From: Bordetella avium
GTDB taxonomy: Bacteria; Pseudomonadota; Gammaproteobacteria; Burkholderiales; Burkholderiaceae_B
Direction of reading: 5' to 3'
NCBI RefSeq assembly: GCF_034424645.1
Contig: NZ_CP139969.1
Location: 1,798,001-1,862,000 of the forward strand
DNA length: 64,000 nt
The notes beneath the pieces are model-generated. The model did no database searches and had not been told where the DNA came from. It saw only the letters and a program-made list of their open reading frames with translations. A program made the translations under genes and the position numbers. This document shows positions 18,038 through 26,459 of the stretch, piece after piece; the stretch's first letter is position 1; each line of letters begins with the position of its first letter.

Positions 18038-19543
18038 ATGGATGCTCAGGTTACACACTGGATCAATGGCCGGCCCGAAGTCGACGCAGAACATGGCCAC
18101 CAGTCTATTCATGATCCCGCCACGGCTGAAGTGGTCGCCGAGGTGGATATGGGCGGGGCGGGCGCCGTTGACCGGGCGGTGGCCGCTGCCTGTGCGGCGC
18201 AGCCTGCCTGGGCCGCGAAAAGTCCCTTGCATCGGGCGCGAGTGCTGACGCGTTTTCTGGGTCTGCTCGAGCGCAATAAAGAGGAGTTGGCGCGCCTCAT
18301 CACGCGAGAGCACGGCAAGGTGCATGCTGATGCCCAAGGGGAGGTCATGCGGGGCATCGAGGTGGTCGAATTCGCCTGCGGCGCTCCCCAACTGCTCAAG
18401 GGGGCGATGTCGATCAACGTGGGCGGAGGCATCGACAACTGGGTGCAGCGTGAGCCGCTGGGTGTGGTGGCGGGCGTCACCCCATTTAATTTTCCTGTGA
18501 TGGTGCCGCTTTGGATGATGCCGGTGGCCTTGGTGACGGGAAACGCTTTTGTGCTCAAGCCCAGCCCGCTGGATGCCTCGCCGTCCCTCATGCTGGCGGC
18601 GTTGCTGCGCGAAGCGGGTCTGCCTGACGGTTTGGCCAGTGTCGTTCAGGGCGGCGAGCAGGCCGTCAACGCATTGCTCGACCACCCTGATGTCAAGGCC
18701 CTGTCCTTCGTGGGTTCGACTGCCATCGCCCGCAAAATCTATGAGCGTGGGGCGCGTGCGGGAAAACGGGTGCAGGCGTTGGGCGGAGCTAAAAATCATT
18801 TGGTGATCATGCCGGATGCCGACCCGCAAGCGGCTGCGGATGCCGTGGTGGGCGCAGCGTTTGGCAGCGCGGGAGAGCGCTGCATGGCGGCTTCTGTCGT
18901 GGTGTTCGTGGGCGGGGCTGGCGCTGCGGTATTGCCGCAGATCCTGAGCCGGGCGCGGGCTTTGAAAGTCGCACGAGGCACACAGCCAGATGCCGACATG
19001 GGGCCGATCGTCAGCGAGGCCGCGCGTGATCGCATCGCGGCTTACATTGCCTGCGGAATGGCTGAGGGGGCGGATTTGCTGCTTGATGGTCGAGCCATCG
19101 ATGGGCGCGCTTGTGGCCCGGGCTGCGAAAATGGCTATTGGCTAGGCCCCACGGTGTTTGATTCGGTTCAGCCTTCGATGCGTATCTACCGCGAGGAGAT
19201 CTTTGGCCCGGTGCTGTCCTGCCTGCATGTTGATAGTTTGCAGGAGGCCATCCGCCTCATTAACTCACATGAGTTCGCCAATGGTGTGAGCCTCTATACC
19301 GACAGCGGCACGGCTGCGCACACCTTCGCGCAAGGCATCGAAGTCGGCATGGTGGGTGTCAACGTGCCGATACCGGTGCCGGCTTCGTGGCAGGGTTTTG
19401 GCGGCTGGAAACAGTCATTATTCGGCGATTTGCATGTCTATGGCGAAGAAGGGGTGCGCTTCTATACCCGTCAGAAAAGCGTGATGCAACGATGGGCGGC
19501 TCAGGCTGCCGGCCTGTCGCTCACGATGCCCCGTTCAGGTTGA
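18038..19543 (+). CDS. mmsA: Methylmalonate-semialdehyde dehydrogenase (CoA-acylating)
   Basis: Aldehyde dehydrogenase of the MmsA/ALDH6 group, 501 residues. It oxidises methylmalonate or malonate semialdehyde to propionyl- or acetyl-CoA in valine, inositol or beta-alanine breakdown. MmsA-type features are PFNFPVMVPLWM, GGAKNH in place of the usual ELGGK, and the catalytic Cys in GERCMA. No mmsB-like dehydrogenase is adjacent. The divergent LysR gene is the likely regulator. Confidence 0.88.
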   Translation: MDAQVTHWINGRPEVDAEHGHQSIHDPATAEVVAEVDMGGAGAVDRAVAAACAAQPAWAAKSPLHRARVLTRFLGLLERNKEELARLITREHGKVHADAQGEVMRGIEVVEFACGAPQLLKGAMSINVGGGIDNWVQREPLGVVAGVTPFNFPVMVPLWMMPVALVTGNAFVLKPSPLDASPSLMLAALLREAGLPDGLASVVQGGEQAVNALLDHPDVKALSFVGSTAIARKIYERGARAGKRVQALGGAKNHLVIMPDADPQAAADAVVGAAFGSAGERCMAASVVVFVGGAGAAVLPQILSRARALKVARGTQPDADMGPIVSEAARDRIAAYIACGMAEGADLLLDGRAIDGRACGPGCENGYWLGPTVFDSVQPSMRIYREEIFGPVLSCLHVDSLQEAIRLINSHEFANGVSLYTDSGTAAHTFAQGIEVGMVGVNVPIPVPASWQGFGGWKQSLFGDLHVYGEEGVRFYTRQKSVMQRWAAQAAGLSLTMPRSG

Positions 19544-19545
19544 GA

Positions 19546-20217
19546 TCAGGCCGACGCCGCCAGAGGGCTCAAGCGGTCGGCGATCTCACGCTGCACGCGC
19601 CGTAGATGTTGGCGCATGGCCTGCTCGGCCGCATCGGGCGAGCGGGCGGCGATGGCTTCGGCGATGGCGCGGTGTTCTGCATCGCGCTGTTGTATGCGCT
19701 CGCGCGTGATTTCGCTGACCGAGGGCACATGCAGGCGATGATCTGCGCCGACACGCCGCAAAAACGCGTACAGACTCGCCGCCAGTTGGTTGCCTGAACT
19801 ATCCGCAAGTAATTTATGGAAGGCAATATCGCCTATGGTGCGCGTCACGCCACGGGGCGTGGTGGCGGCTTCCTGGATTTTAGCGATCTGTACCGGCGAA
19901 GCCCGGACGGCCGCCAGCCGTGCAATCGCAGGCTCCAGCACCATGCGTAGCTCGACCACTTCGAGCGCATTGGTGCCTTGCACCACGACATCGCTTTTGA
20001 GCACCGGGCTGTCATTGCGCCGAATGACGGGCCGCGGCAGCTCCGCGGCTTCCCGCATGGTTTCCAGCGCCAGACGCAAGCGATGCCGGTTGACATTCAA
20101 TAGGTCTGCCAACTCCCGCTCGGGGGGCAACTCCTCACCTTTGCCGATCATGGCGCGGACTTGAGTGATCAGCCGCGCTACATCGTTCGAAACCTCGGGT
20201 TGCCTGGTACGTGGCAT
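19546..20217 (-). CDS. GntR-family regulator (FadR/FCD type) of the catabolic operon
   Basis: A 223-residue regulator with an N-terminal GntR winged helix (LPPERELADLLNVNRHRLRLALE) and an FCD ligand-binding domain. It includes the Asp/His metal-ligand pattern in IAFHKLLADSSGN and later AEHRAIAEAI. It is divergent from the operon at 20481 and separated by 263 AT-rich bases holding repeated TTGGTTGT elements. FCD regulators usually sense a small carboxylate from the pathway they repress. Its stop is 3 bases from that of mmsA. Confidence 0.87.
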   Translation of the reverse strand: MPRTRQPEVSNDVARLITQVRAMIGKGEELPPERELADLLNVNRHRLRLALETMREAAELPRPVIRRNDSPVLKSDVVVQGTNALEVVELRMVLEPAIARLAAVRASPVQIAKIQEAATTPRGVTRTIGDIAFHKLLADSSGNQLAASLYAFLRRVGADHRLHVPSVSEITRERIQQRDAEHRAIAEAIAARSPDAAEQAMRQHLRRVQREIADRLSPLAASA

Positions 20218-20286
20218 GTCGCGCCGTCTCCTGTTTTTTACATCTTATTATGGCCAAAGAGGTTTTGGGCAATATCGTAAACCCGT

Positions 20287-20432
20287 ATTGGTTGTTTATT
20301 GGTTGTTAATGGTTGATGTTGTATATCTTGTTGATTTTAAATAGATAAATATAGTTTATATCTATAGTTATCAGTTTAATTAGGGGTTTTCCATAAACAA
20401 CCCATAATCATGTTTACACAACCATTGGTTGT
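20287..20432. promoter_or_regulatory. Cluster of TTGGTTGT operator-like repeats
   Basis: The motif occurs as two direct copies exactly 11 bp apart with a weaker third (20287 to about 20318), as AACAACCC in reverse at about 20395, and as the 15-bp palindrome ACAACCA-T-TGGTTGT at 20418-20432, some 48 bases before the dioxygenase ATG. One copy per helical turn plus a palindrome is what cooperative binding by the adjacent GntR dimer would need. Confidence 0.6.
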
Positions 20433-20480
20433 TATTAGATTTTCCCCGTTGAATGGAAATAACCAAACAAGGGGAATCTC

Positions 20481-21602
20481 ATGCAAGCGAGCACGACGAC
20501 TAGCCGCACGGCGGAACTCCAGTCGATGTATGGCGAAATCGAGCGTAAAAACATGTTCCCGTTCTGGGCGCGTGAAGACCAAGAGCACGACGACATCAAG
20601 CAGTTGATGAATGGGTCCCAACCCGTTGTCCACCGATGGTCTTATCGCGATGATATCCAGCCCTTGTTGGCGCAATCCGCACGCCTGATCTCCACGGAAA
20701 ATACGGACCGGCGCTCGCTCATACTGATCAACCCTGGTCTCGCGCCCCGGTGAGCGACGGTGTCCACGCTCTACACCGCCTACCGGCAGAACGATCCCAA
20801 CGAACTCATGCCGCCTCATGCCCACACGGCGAGCGCGGTGCGCTTTGGGCTGACCGGCAAGCAGAATTTCACTGGCGTCGAGGGCGAGGACATCACTTTT
20901 TTGCCTGGCGATATGGTGCTCACGCCGAGGGACACCTGGCACAACCATGGCAATCTGGGCAATGAGCCCGCCGTCAATCTGTCGGTGCTGGACTATCCCC
21001 TAGTCGAGAACCTCAATGCCTTGTCTTTCCAGCATGACTACCAAGAAAACGGCGAAGTGGTGCGCAAGCAAAGCGCGCGTTTTCAGACCGAGTATTCACG
21101 CATGGTCTACGGAATCGGCGGTCTGACGCCCCGTTTTCTGGATCATCGCCGGGGCGGCGGCGACTCCTCGCCCATGTTCGTCTACTGCTACGAGGCCATG
21201 CGTGAACTGCTGCACCGCTTTCGTGACTGGGACGAGTCGCCGCATGAGGGGGTGCTGATCGAGTATACCCACCCGCTGCGCGGCGGTCCGGTGTATCGCA
21301 CCATGACCTTTTTCATGCAGATGGTGCGTCCCGGCGAAACCACGCTGCCCCTGAAGCAGACCGCTAATTTACTGGTGTCGCCTTTTTCCGGTAGCGGCAC
21401 GATGACAGTGGGCGAGCAGACTTATCCGCTTGAACCTTTCGACACCGTTGCCGTGCCCAGCGAAAACTGGGTGCGTTATCGCAATGATGCGAGCGAGCCG
21501 CTGATCCTCTTTATTGCCAGTGACGAGCCCGTCATGCGCGCCATGGGGCTGTTTCACCAATGGTCGCGCACGCCCCAGGGTGATCTGATCGAGCTGGTTT
21601 GA
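20481..21602 (+). pseudogene. Gentisate 1,2-dioxygenase-like cupin, interrupted by an in-frame TGA
   Basis: Two pieces lie in the same frame: 20481-20753 (90 residues, ending NPGLAPR) and 20760-21602 (from GTG, 280 residues), separated only by a TGA at 20751-20753 and two sense codons. Together they make about 373 residues, the normal length of gentisate 1,2-dioxygenase or 1-hydroxy-2-naphthoate dioxygenase, which open aromatic rings using Fe(II). The break falls in the linker before the first cupin, whose ligand segment PPHAHTAS is intact. A CGA-to-TGA change would explain it. The second piece could be made by restart at GTG, but it lacks the N-terminal part. A sequencing error is also possible. 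First gene of the operon, with a good ribosome-binding site (AGGGGAA). Confidence 0.72.
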
Positions 21603-21614
21603 GGGAGTTGGAAC

Positions 21615-22751
21615 TTGGCTAAACAATGGAACACCTCCCTGCTTGCCCATATCGATTGCGAGGGCGGCGGACAGGTCTGGGTCGAGGGAAGGACAATGTT
21701 CGTCTCCCATATGCGCCCGCCCTATGGCACTTCGATTTATGACGTTGCCGATCCGCGCAGGCCGCGCCTGCTGGCTTCGCTGGAAGTGCCGATGGGCTGG
21801 CACTCCCATAAAGTGAGGTCTCAGGATGGCCTGATGATCGTCAACTACGAGAAGTTCCGCAGCGGCGCGGACGATTTCGGCGGGGGGCTGGGTATCTACG
21901 ACGTGAGCCGCCCTGAAAAGCCACGGCTGATCACCCATTGGAAGACCGGCACACAGGGCGGGGGTGTCCATCGCTATGACTTCGATGGCCGCTATGCCTA
22001 TATCTCGCCAACAGCCCCCGGCTATGTCGGCAACATCGTCAAGATCCTCGACTTGAAAGATCCGGCCCGGCCCGAGGAGGTGGGCCGCTGGTGGATACCT
22101 GGGCAGCATGTGGACGGGGGCGAGATTTATCCTTGGGACAACTATGTGCCGCCGCGTTGCCACCATCCCCTGCGCATGGGCAACCGCCTTTACGTGTCGT
22201 ATTGGCATCACGGGATGTTCATCCTCGACATCGAGGATATGTCGCGGCCCAAATTGGTGTCGCAGTTCAATACGGGGCCGGCCCATCCTCACCCGACCCA
22301 TACGGCACTGCCCATCCCTGGTCTGCTCAAGGGTCGTAAGGTCCTGGTCGTTGCGGACGAAGATGTGGCGAAGTTGCGACCATCGCCGCCCGCGTTTACC
22401 TGGCTGTTCGACATCACGGATGAGCACCAGCCTATGCCCATTTCCACCTTCCAAGTCGAGGGCGTTGACCCTGACGGGCAGCCGCGAGAAGCCATGTCGG
22501 GTTGCCATCAGCCTGCGGAGAAGTTCAGCGGCACGGTCTTGCCCTTTGCGTGGTTCGCAAAAGGGCTGCGCTTAGTGGATATCAGCGATCCCTTCCGTCC
22601 GCGAGAGGTCGGTTACTACGAACCCGACCCGCCATCGGGCTGCGAGCGCGCCTCATCCAACGACGTGACCACCGACGATCGGGGCCTGATCTATCTGCTG
22701 GACCGCCAGCGCGGTCTGGACATCATTGAAAGCACTGTCTACGGAGCCTGA
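21615..22751 (+). CDS. LVIVD-repeat beta-propeller protein
   Basis: A 378-residue protein built of repeats of the LVIVD type, e.g. SIYDVADPRRPRLL, GIYDVSRPEKPRLI, KILDLKDPARPEEV, FILDIEDMSRPKLV and RLVDISDPFRPREV, which predicts a beta-propeller. It contains many His residues (HSHK, RCHHP, HHGMF) that could bind metal. There is no signal peptide, so it is probably cytoplasmic. The start is TTG, with GGGAG 8 bases before it. The catalytic role in the operon is unknown; it follows the dioxygenase by 12 bases and nearly touches the next gene. Confidence 0.8.
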   Translation: MAKQWNTSLLAHIDCEGGGQVWVEGRTMFVSHMRPPYGTSIYDVADPRRPRLLASLEVPMGWHSHKVRSQDGLMIVNYEKFRSGADDFGGGLGIYDVSRPEKPRLITHWKTGTQGGGVHRYDFDGRYAYISPTAPGYVGNIVKILDLKDPARPEEVGRWWIPGQHVDGGEIYPWDNYVPPRCHHPLRMGNRLYVSYWHHGMFILDIEDMSRPKLVSQFNTGPAHPHPTHTALPIPGLLKGRKVLVVADEDVAKLRPSPPAFTWLFDITDEHQPMPISTFQVEGVDPDGQPREAMSGCHQPAEKFSGTVLPFAWFAKGLRLVDISDPFRPREVGYYEPDPPSGCERASSNDVTTDDRGLIYLLDRQRGLDIIESTVYGA

Positions 22752-22753
22752 AC

Positions 22754-23131
22754 ATGAGCTATGCCCAGCAAGCCTTTGGCAAGAAGAACCCGAATCTGCC
22801 GTTTCATCCTGCGGTGCGTGCCGGCGATTGTGTCTTTGTTTCCGGCCAGGTGGCCAAAGACGAGAACGGCGCCATGGTGGATGGAACCATAGAGCACCTG
22901 ACGCAGGTCACGATCGAAGCGATGCGCCGTGTGTTGCAAGAAGCCGGTTGCGAGTTGAGCGATGTGGTCAAGGTCACGACCTATCTTGAAGATGCGCGGG
23001 ATTTCGGCCGCTATAACGGCGTGTTCAAGACGTTTTTTCCCGATGGCATGTTGGCGCGCACCACGGTAGAGGCGCGAGCCGTCATCGATACCAAGATCGA
23101 GATCGAATGCATTGCCTATAAGCCGCTGTAA
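22754..23131 (+). CDS. RidA family protein of the catabolic operon
   Basis: A 125-residue RidA-like protein distinct from the housekeeping ridA at 13549. It has VFVSGQVAKDENG, DVVKVTTYLED and the C-terminal ARTTVEARAVI with the conserved Arg. Operon-borne RidA paralogues often act on a pathway-specific imine or unstable enol/keto intermediate. Here it follows the LVIVD gene by 2 bases. Confidence 0.85.
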   Translation: MSYAQQAFGKKNPNLPFHPAVRAGDCVFVSGQVAKDENGAMVDGTIEHLTQVTIEAMRRVLQEAGCELSDVVKVTTYLEDARDFGRYNGVFKTFFPDGMLARTTVEARAVIDTKIEIECIAYKPL

Positions 23132-23170
23132 AGCACGGCGGCGATAACGATATTTCAAGGGAGTTTGATC

Positions 23171-23773
23171 ATGTTGGAAGTTTTGGGACGTGCCACCTCG
23201 GGCAATGTGCAGAAAGTGTTGTTCCTGCTGGAAGAGTTGGGGGCGGAGTACAAGCGCTTCGATTACGGCAAGACCTTCGAGGGTACGACGCTCACGCCAC
23301 AGTACAAGGCGCTGAATCCGACGCAGAAGGTGCCCACCTTGCGCGATGGCCAGTCGTATATCTGGGAGTCTCACACCATTCTTCGCTACGTGGCGAATAT
23401 CAAGCAGGCTGTCAACCTCTACCCAGAGCAGCCGGTCGCGCGCAGTCAGGTCGAGCGTTGGATGGACTGGACGCTGGCTTCATTGAACGTGGCCTATCTT
23501 GCTGGCTTCAAAGAAGCCAAACTGCCGCCGCAGGAGCTCAGCGAGACGGCCACCAAGCTGCTGACGGCCGAACTCTCGCTACTGGATGCGCATCTCGCTG
23601 ACAAGGTCTGGATGGCGGGCGAGTCCTTTTCGCTGGCGGATATTTGTCTGGCGCCGCTGGTGCGGCGCTGTCTGAAGTTTCCGCATGCCAAGCCCTCGCT
23701 GCCGCATTTGCGCCAATGGATGGACCGTATCGAGCAAAGGCCAGCCTTTGCCGCCGCTGTAGCTGCGGGTTGA
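23171..23773 (+). CDS. Glutathione S-transferase family protein of the catabolic operon
   Basis: A 200-residue cytosolic GST with a thioredoxin-like N-terminal domain (cis-Pro segment QKVPTL, then ESHTILRY) and an all-helical C-terminal domain (SLADICLAPL). In gentisate pathways a GST-type enzyme isomerises maleylpyruvate, so it could act on the ring-cleavage product of the dioxygenase. No fumarylpyruvate hydrolase gene is present, so that role is only a guess. ATG at 23171 has GGGAG just upstream. Confidence 0.86.
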   Translation: MLEVLGRATSGNVQKVLFLLEELGAEYKRFDYGKTFEGTTLTPQYKALNPTQKVPTLRDGQSYIWESHTILRYVANIKQAVNLYPEQPVARSQVERWMDWTLASLNVAYLAGFKEAKLPPQELSETATKLLTAELSLLDAHLADKVWMAGESFSLADICLAPLVRRCLKFPHAKPSLPHLRQWMDRIEQRPAFAAAVAAG

Positions 23774-23781
23774 GGCAGGCT

Positions 23782-24600
23782 ATGGCGACGCTTGCGAATC
23801 CCGTCGCGCCGGTTGTTGGCGCGCAGATACGGGCTCAGGGGCTGAATGTCGACTTCGATACCCGTGCCGGCCGCGTGCGCGTGCTGCAAGGCATTGATGT
23901 GGAAATTGCCAAGGGTTCCTTCACGTCCATCATCGGGCCCTCCGGCTGCGGCAAGAGCACCTTGCTCAAGGTCTTCGCCGGATTGGTGCCGCCGACCGCG
24001 GGAGAGGTTTCCGTAGCGGGAGTCCGGCCGGCCGAGGCAGTGCGCCAGCGCCGAGTGGGCATGGTTTTTCAGGAAGCGGCGCTGATGCCCTGGAAAACCG
24101 CATTGGAGAATGTGTGTTCGCTCATGGAGCTTGTCCATGCTCGCCCCAAGCAAGAGATCCAGCGCCGGGGGCGTGAGATGCTGAGTCTGGTGGGGCTGGA
24201 GTACGCCGCAGATCGGTATCCCAAGCAACTCTCCGGCGGCATGCGCCAGCGGGTGTCGATTGCCCGCGCGCTGGCGCTAGACCCGGAAGTATTGATGATG
24301 GACGAGCCCTTTGGCGCTTTGGACGCCATTACGCGCGAGACCATGAGTGATTTTCTGCTCGATATATGGCGGCGCACGGGCAAGACCATTGTTTTTGTGA
24401 CGCACTCCATTGACGAGGCGGTCTATCTCTCGGACAGCGTGTATGTCATGGCGACCAACCCGGCCCGTATCGTCCAGCGCCTGGAGATTGGTTTGCCGCA
24501 GCCTAAAAACGAATCGACCTTTTCCGATCCGATCTTTCATCAAAAGTCCTTTGAGTTGCGACAGCTGCTCAAGGCCGGACACGCACAGGGCCACGCATGA
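23782..24600 (+). CDS. NitT/TauT-type ABC transporter ATP-binding protein
   Basis: A 272-residue ATPase with Walker [10 protein letters not shown], signature LSGGMRQRVSIARAL and Walker B VLMMDEPFGALD, typical of the SsuB/TauB/NrtD group. The ATG at 23782 gives the normal family length, while longer in-frame starts would overlap the GST gene. Its stop overlaps the permease start (ATGA). With the next two genes it forms an importer, presumably for the operon's substrate. Confidence 0.92.
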   Translation: MATLANPVAPVVGAQIRAQGLNVDFDTRAGRVRVLQGIDVEIAKGSFTSIIGPSGCGKSTLLKVFAGLVPPTAGEVSVAGVRPAEAVRQRRVGMVFQEAALMPWKTALENVCSLMELVHARPKQEIQRRGREMLSLVGLEYAADRYPKQLSGGMRQRVSIARALALDPEVLMMDEPFGALDAITRETMSDFLLDIWRRTGKTIVFVTHSIDEAVYLSDSVYVMATNPARIVQRLEIGLPQPKNESTFSDPIFHQKSFELRQLLKAGHAQGHA

Positions 24601-25406
24601 TGGATACCAGCACAACCATGAAAAATCATTCCACCATGGTGCCCGCAGGGCGGTTGTCTCAGGCCCTGCGCGCGGCCACGCCCAGCATCATGCTGGTCGT
24701 GCTTATCCTGGCGGTCTGGGAGGTCTGCGTGTGGGTTCTGGACGTGTCTGCCTTCGTCTTGCCCGCGCCGTCCAGCATCTTCGCTGTGCTGCTGGAGCGT
24801 CAGGCAGAGCTGATGCAAGCCTCCTTGGTGACCGGGGCCGAGATTCTCTACGGTTTTGTTTACTCGTGCATCGTGGGCATCGCGGTCGCGCTACTGGTGG
24901 ACAGATTCGCTTGGTTTGGCCGCGCGAGCTATCCGCTCATTGTGCTGTTTCAGAACGTGCCTAAGATTGCCTTGGCGCCGCTGCTCATCCTGTGGTTTGG
25001 GTATGACCTGCTGCCCAAAGTTGCCCTGATCGTGATCAGGGCTTTCTTTCCCGTGACATTGAACATGCTGGTCGGGCTGCGGGCGGCCGACGCCAATCTC
25101 GTGTCCCTGCTTCAGTCCATCGGCGCGACGCCGAATCAGGTGCTGGCGCGGGTGAAGATTCCTGCATCGCTCCCGGCACTGATGGCAGGCATGAAAGTGG
25201 CGATCACGCTCAGCGTGATTGGGGCCATCGTGGGGGAGTTTGTGGGCGCTTCGGCCGGATTGGGTTACATGATCCAGTTCGCATCGAGTCAGATGGACAC
25301 CGCGCTGGTGTTTGCGGCCCTGGTGCAAGTGTCAGTGTTGGGCGTGGTTTTTTACTACATCATCGAATTGCTCGAGGCGCGCTTTCTGGCTTGGGCAGTG
25401 CATTGA
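24597..25406 (+). CDS. NitT/TauT-type ABC transporter permease
   Basis: A 269-residue inner-membrane permease of the SsuC/TauC type with about six hydrophobic helices and the EAA-loop equivalent (SLLQSIGATPNQVLARVKIPASLPALMAG). Start at 24597 or 24600; the overlap with the ATPase stop implies coupled translation. Confidence 0.92.
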   Translation: MMDTSTTMKNHSTMVPAGRLSQALRAATPSIMLVVLILAVWEVCVWVLDVSAFVLPAPSSIFAVLLERQAELMQASLVTGAEILYGFVYSCIVGIAVALLVDRFAWFGRASYPLIVLFQNVPKIALAPLLILWFGYDLLPKVALIVIRAFFPVTLNMLVGLRAADANLVSLLQSIGATPNQVLARVKIPASLPALMAGMKVAITLSVIGAIVGEFVGASAGLGYMIQFASSQMDTALVFAALVQVSVLGVVFYYIIELLEARFLAWAVH

Positions 25407-25432
25407 CCTTACTCATTAAAAAGGGGAAAAAA

Positions 25433-26446
25433 ATGTTCAAACGATGGAAAAAAATTGCCTTGGCGGGCGCGTTGAGCCTGGTGGCGGGTATGGCGCAGGC
25501 CAAAGACCCGGTGTCGGTGCAACTGGATTGGGTGGTGCGCGGCAACCACGCGCCGTTCTTTGTCGCCAAGGACAAAGGGTATTTCGACGCGCAGGGGATC
25601 GATGTGGCCGCAATACGCAAGGGCACGGGTTCGACCGATGCTTTGCGTCTCGTGGCCAATGGCAATGCGGATTTCGGCTTTTCGGATCTGCCCACATTGA
25701 TGGTGGGACGTACTCAGGGTGTGGCCAATACGGCGCTGGTGGCCGTCAACCAGAAAACGCCGCTGGCCATTATTTCCGTCAAAAAAAACTTTGACCTCCA
25801 GAATGTGCAACAGCTCAAGGGCGCCAATGTCGGGGTGCATCCCGCTGGTTCGACCTATATTTTTTTGAAGGCGGCACTCGCTAAAAACGGGCTCTCGCTC
25901 AACGATATTAAGCAGTCCACGGTGGCGCCACCCTATGAGAATTTTCTGTTGCTAAACCGGGTGAACGTGGTGCCGGGTTATATCGATGCCGAGGTGCCAG
26001 AGCTGGAGCGCAAAGCTGGGGGGCCGGGTTCTTTGTCGGTGCTGCATGGCGCGGACCTGGGCATACAGAGCTATGGTTCGGGCATGTTTACCTCCGACAA
26101 AACAGTCGCCCAGCGGCCCGATCTGGTGCGGCGCTTCGTAGCCGCATATATCAAGGGTTTTGCCGACGTGGTTAATGATCCCCAGGGCGCCGCCGAGGTG
26201 CTCATCAAATACAACCCCGAGTACAAGGACAAGAAAGACATGCTGGTCGCCCAATTGCAGGCCGATCTGGACTTCACCTTCTTTAGCGATGACACCGCCC
26301 GGCATGGCCTGGGCTGGATCAATGACGGGCTGTGGAAGTCGACGGCGGCGCTGTACAAGGAGCAGGGTGCGCTGGCGCCATCTTTTGACGACAGTAAAGG
26401 CTATGACATGCGTTTTCTCGAACAGGCCCAGCCTATCAAGCGTTAA
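25433..26446 (+). CDS. NitT/TauT-type substrate-binding protein (NMT1/THI5-like)
   Basis: A 337-residue periplasmic protein with a signal peptide cleaved near GMAQA-KD, then the NMT1-fold start VQLDWVVRGNHAPFFVAKDKGYF. This fold binds taurine, sulfonates, pyrimidine precursors or aromatic acids such as phthalate, so the ligand cannot be read from sequence. The neighbouring dioxygenase favours an aromatic or heterocyclic acid. AAGGGG precedes the ATG at 25433. Confidence 0.9.
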   Translation: MFKRWKKIALAGALSLVAGMAQAKDPVSVQLDWVVRGNHAPFFVAKDKGYFDAQGIDVAAIRKGTGSTDALRLVANGNADFGFSDLPTLMVGRTQGVANTALVAVNQKTPLAIISVKKNFDLQNVQQLKGANVGVHPAGSTYIFLKAALAKNGLSLNDIKQSTVAPPYENFLLLNRVNVVPGYIDAEVPELERKAGGPGSLSVLHGADLGIQSYGSGMFTSDKTVAQRPDLVRRFVAAYIKGFADVVNDPQGAAEVLIKYNPEYKDKKDMLVAQLQADLDFTFFSDDTARHGLGWINDGLWKSTAALYKEQGALAPSFDDSKGYDMRFLEQAQPIKR

Positions 26447-26459
26447 GAGGGAGTCGGGA

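Noticed and set aside
20751..20753. Selenocysteine reading of the TGA inside the dioxygenase gene
   Set aside because: The TGA falls in a linker, not at an active-site position where Cys or Sec would be expected, and no convincing stem-loop of the SECIS type was seen just after it. Nonsense mutation or sequencing error is simpler.
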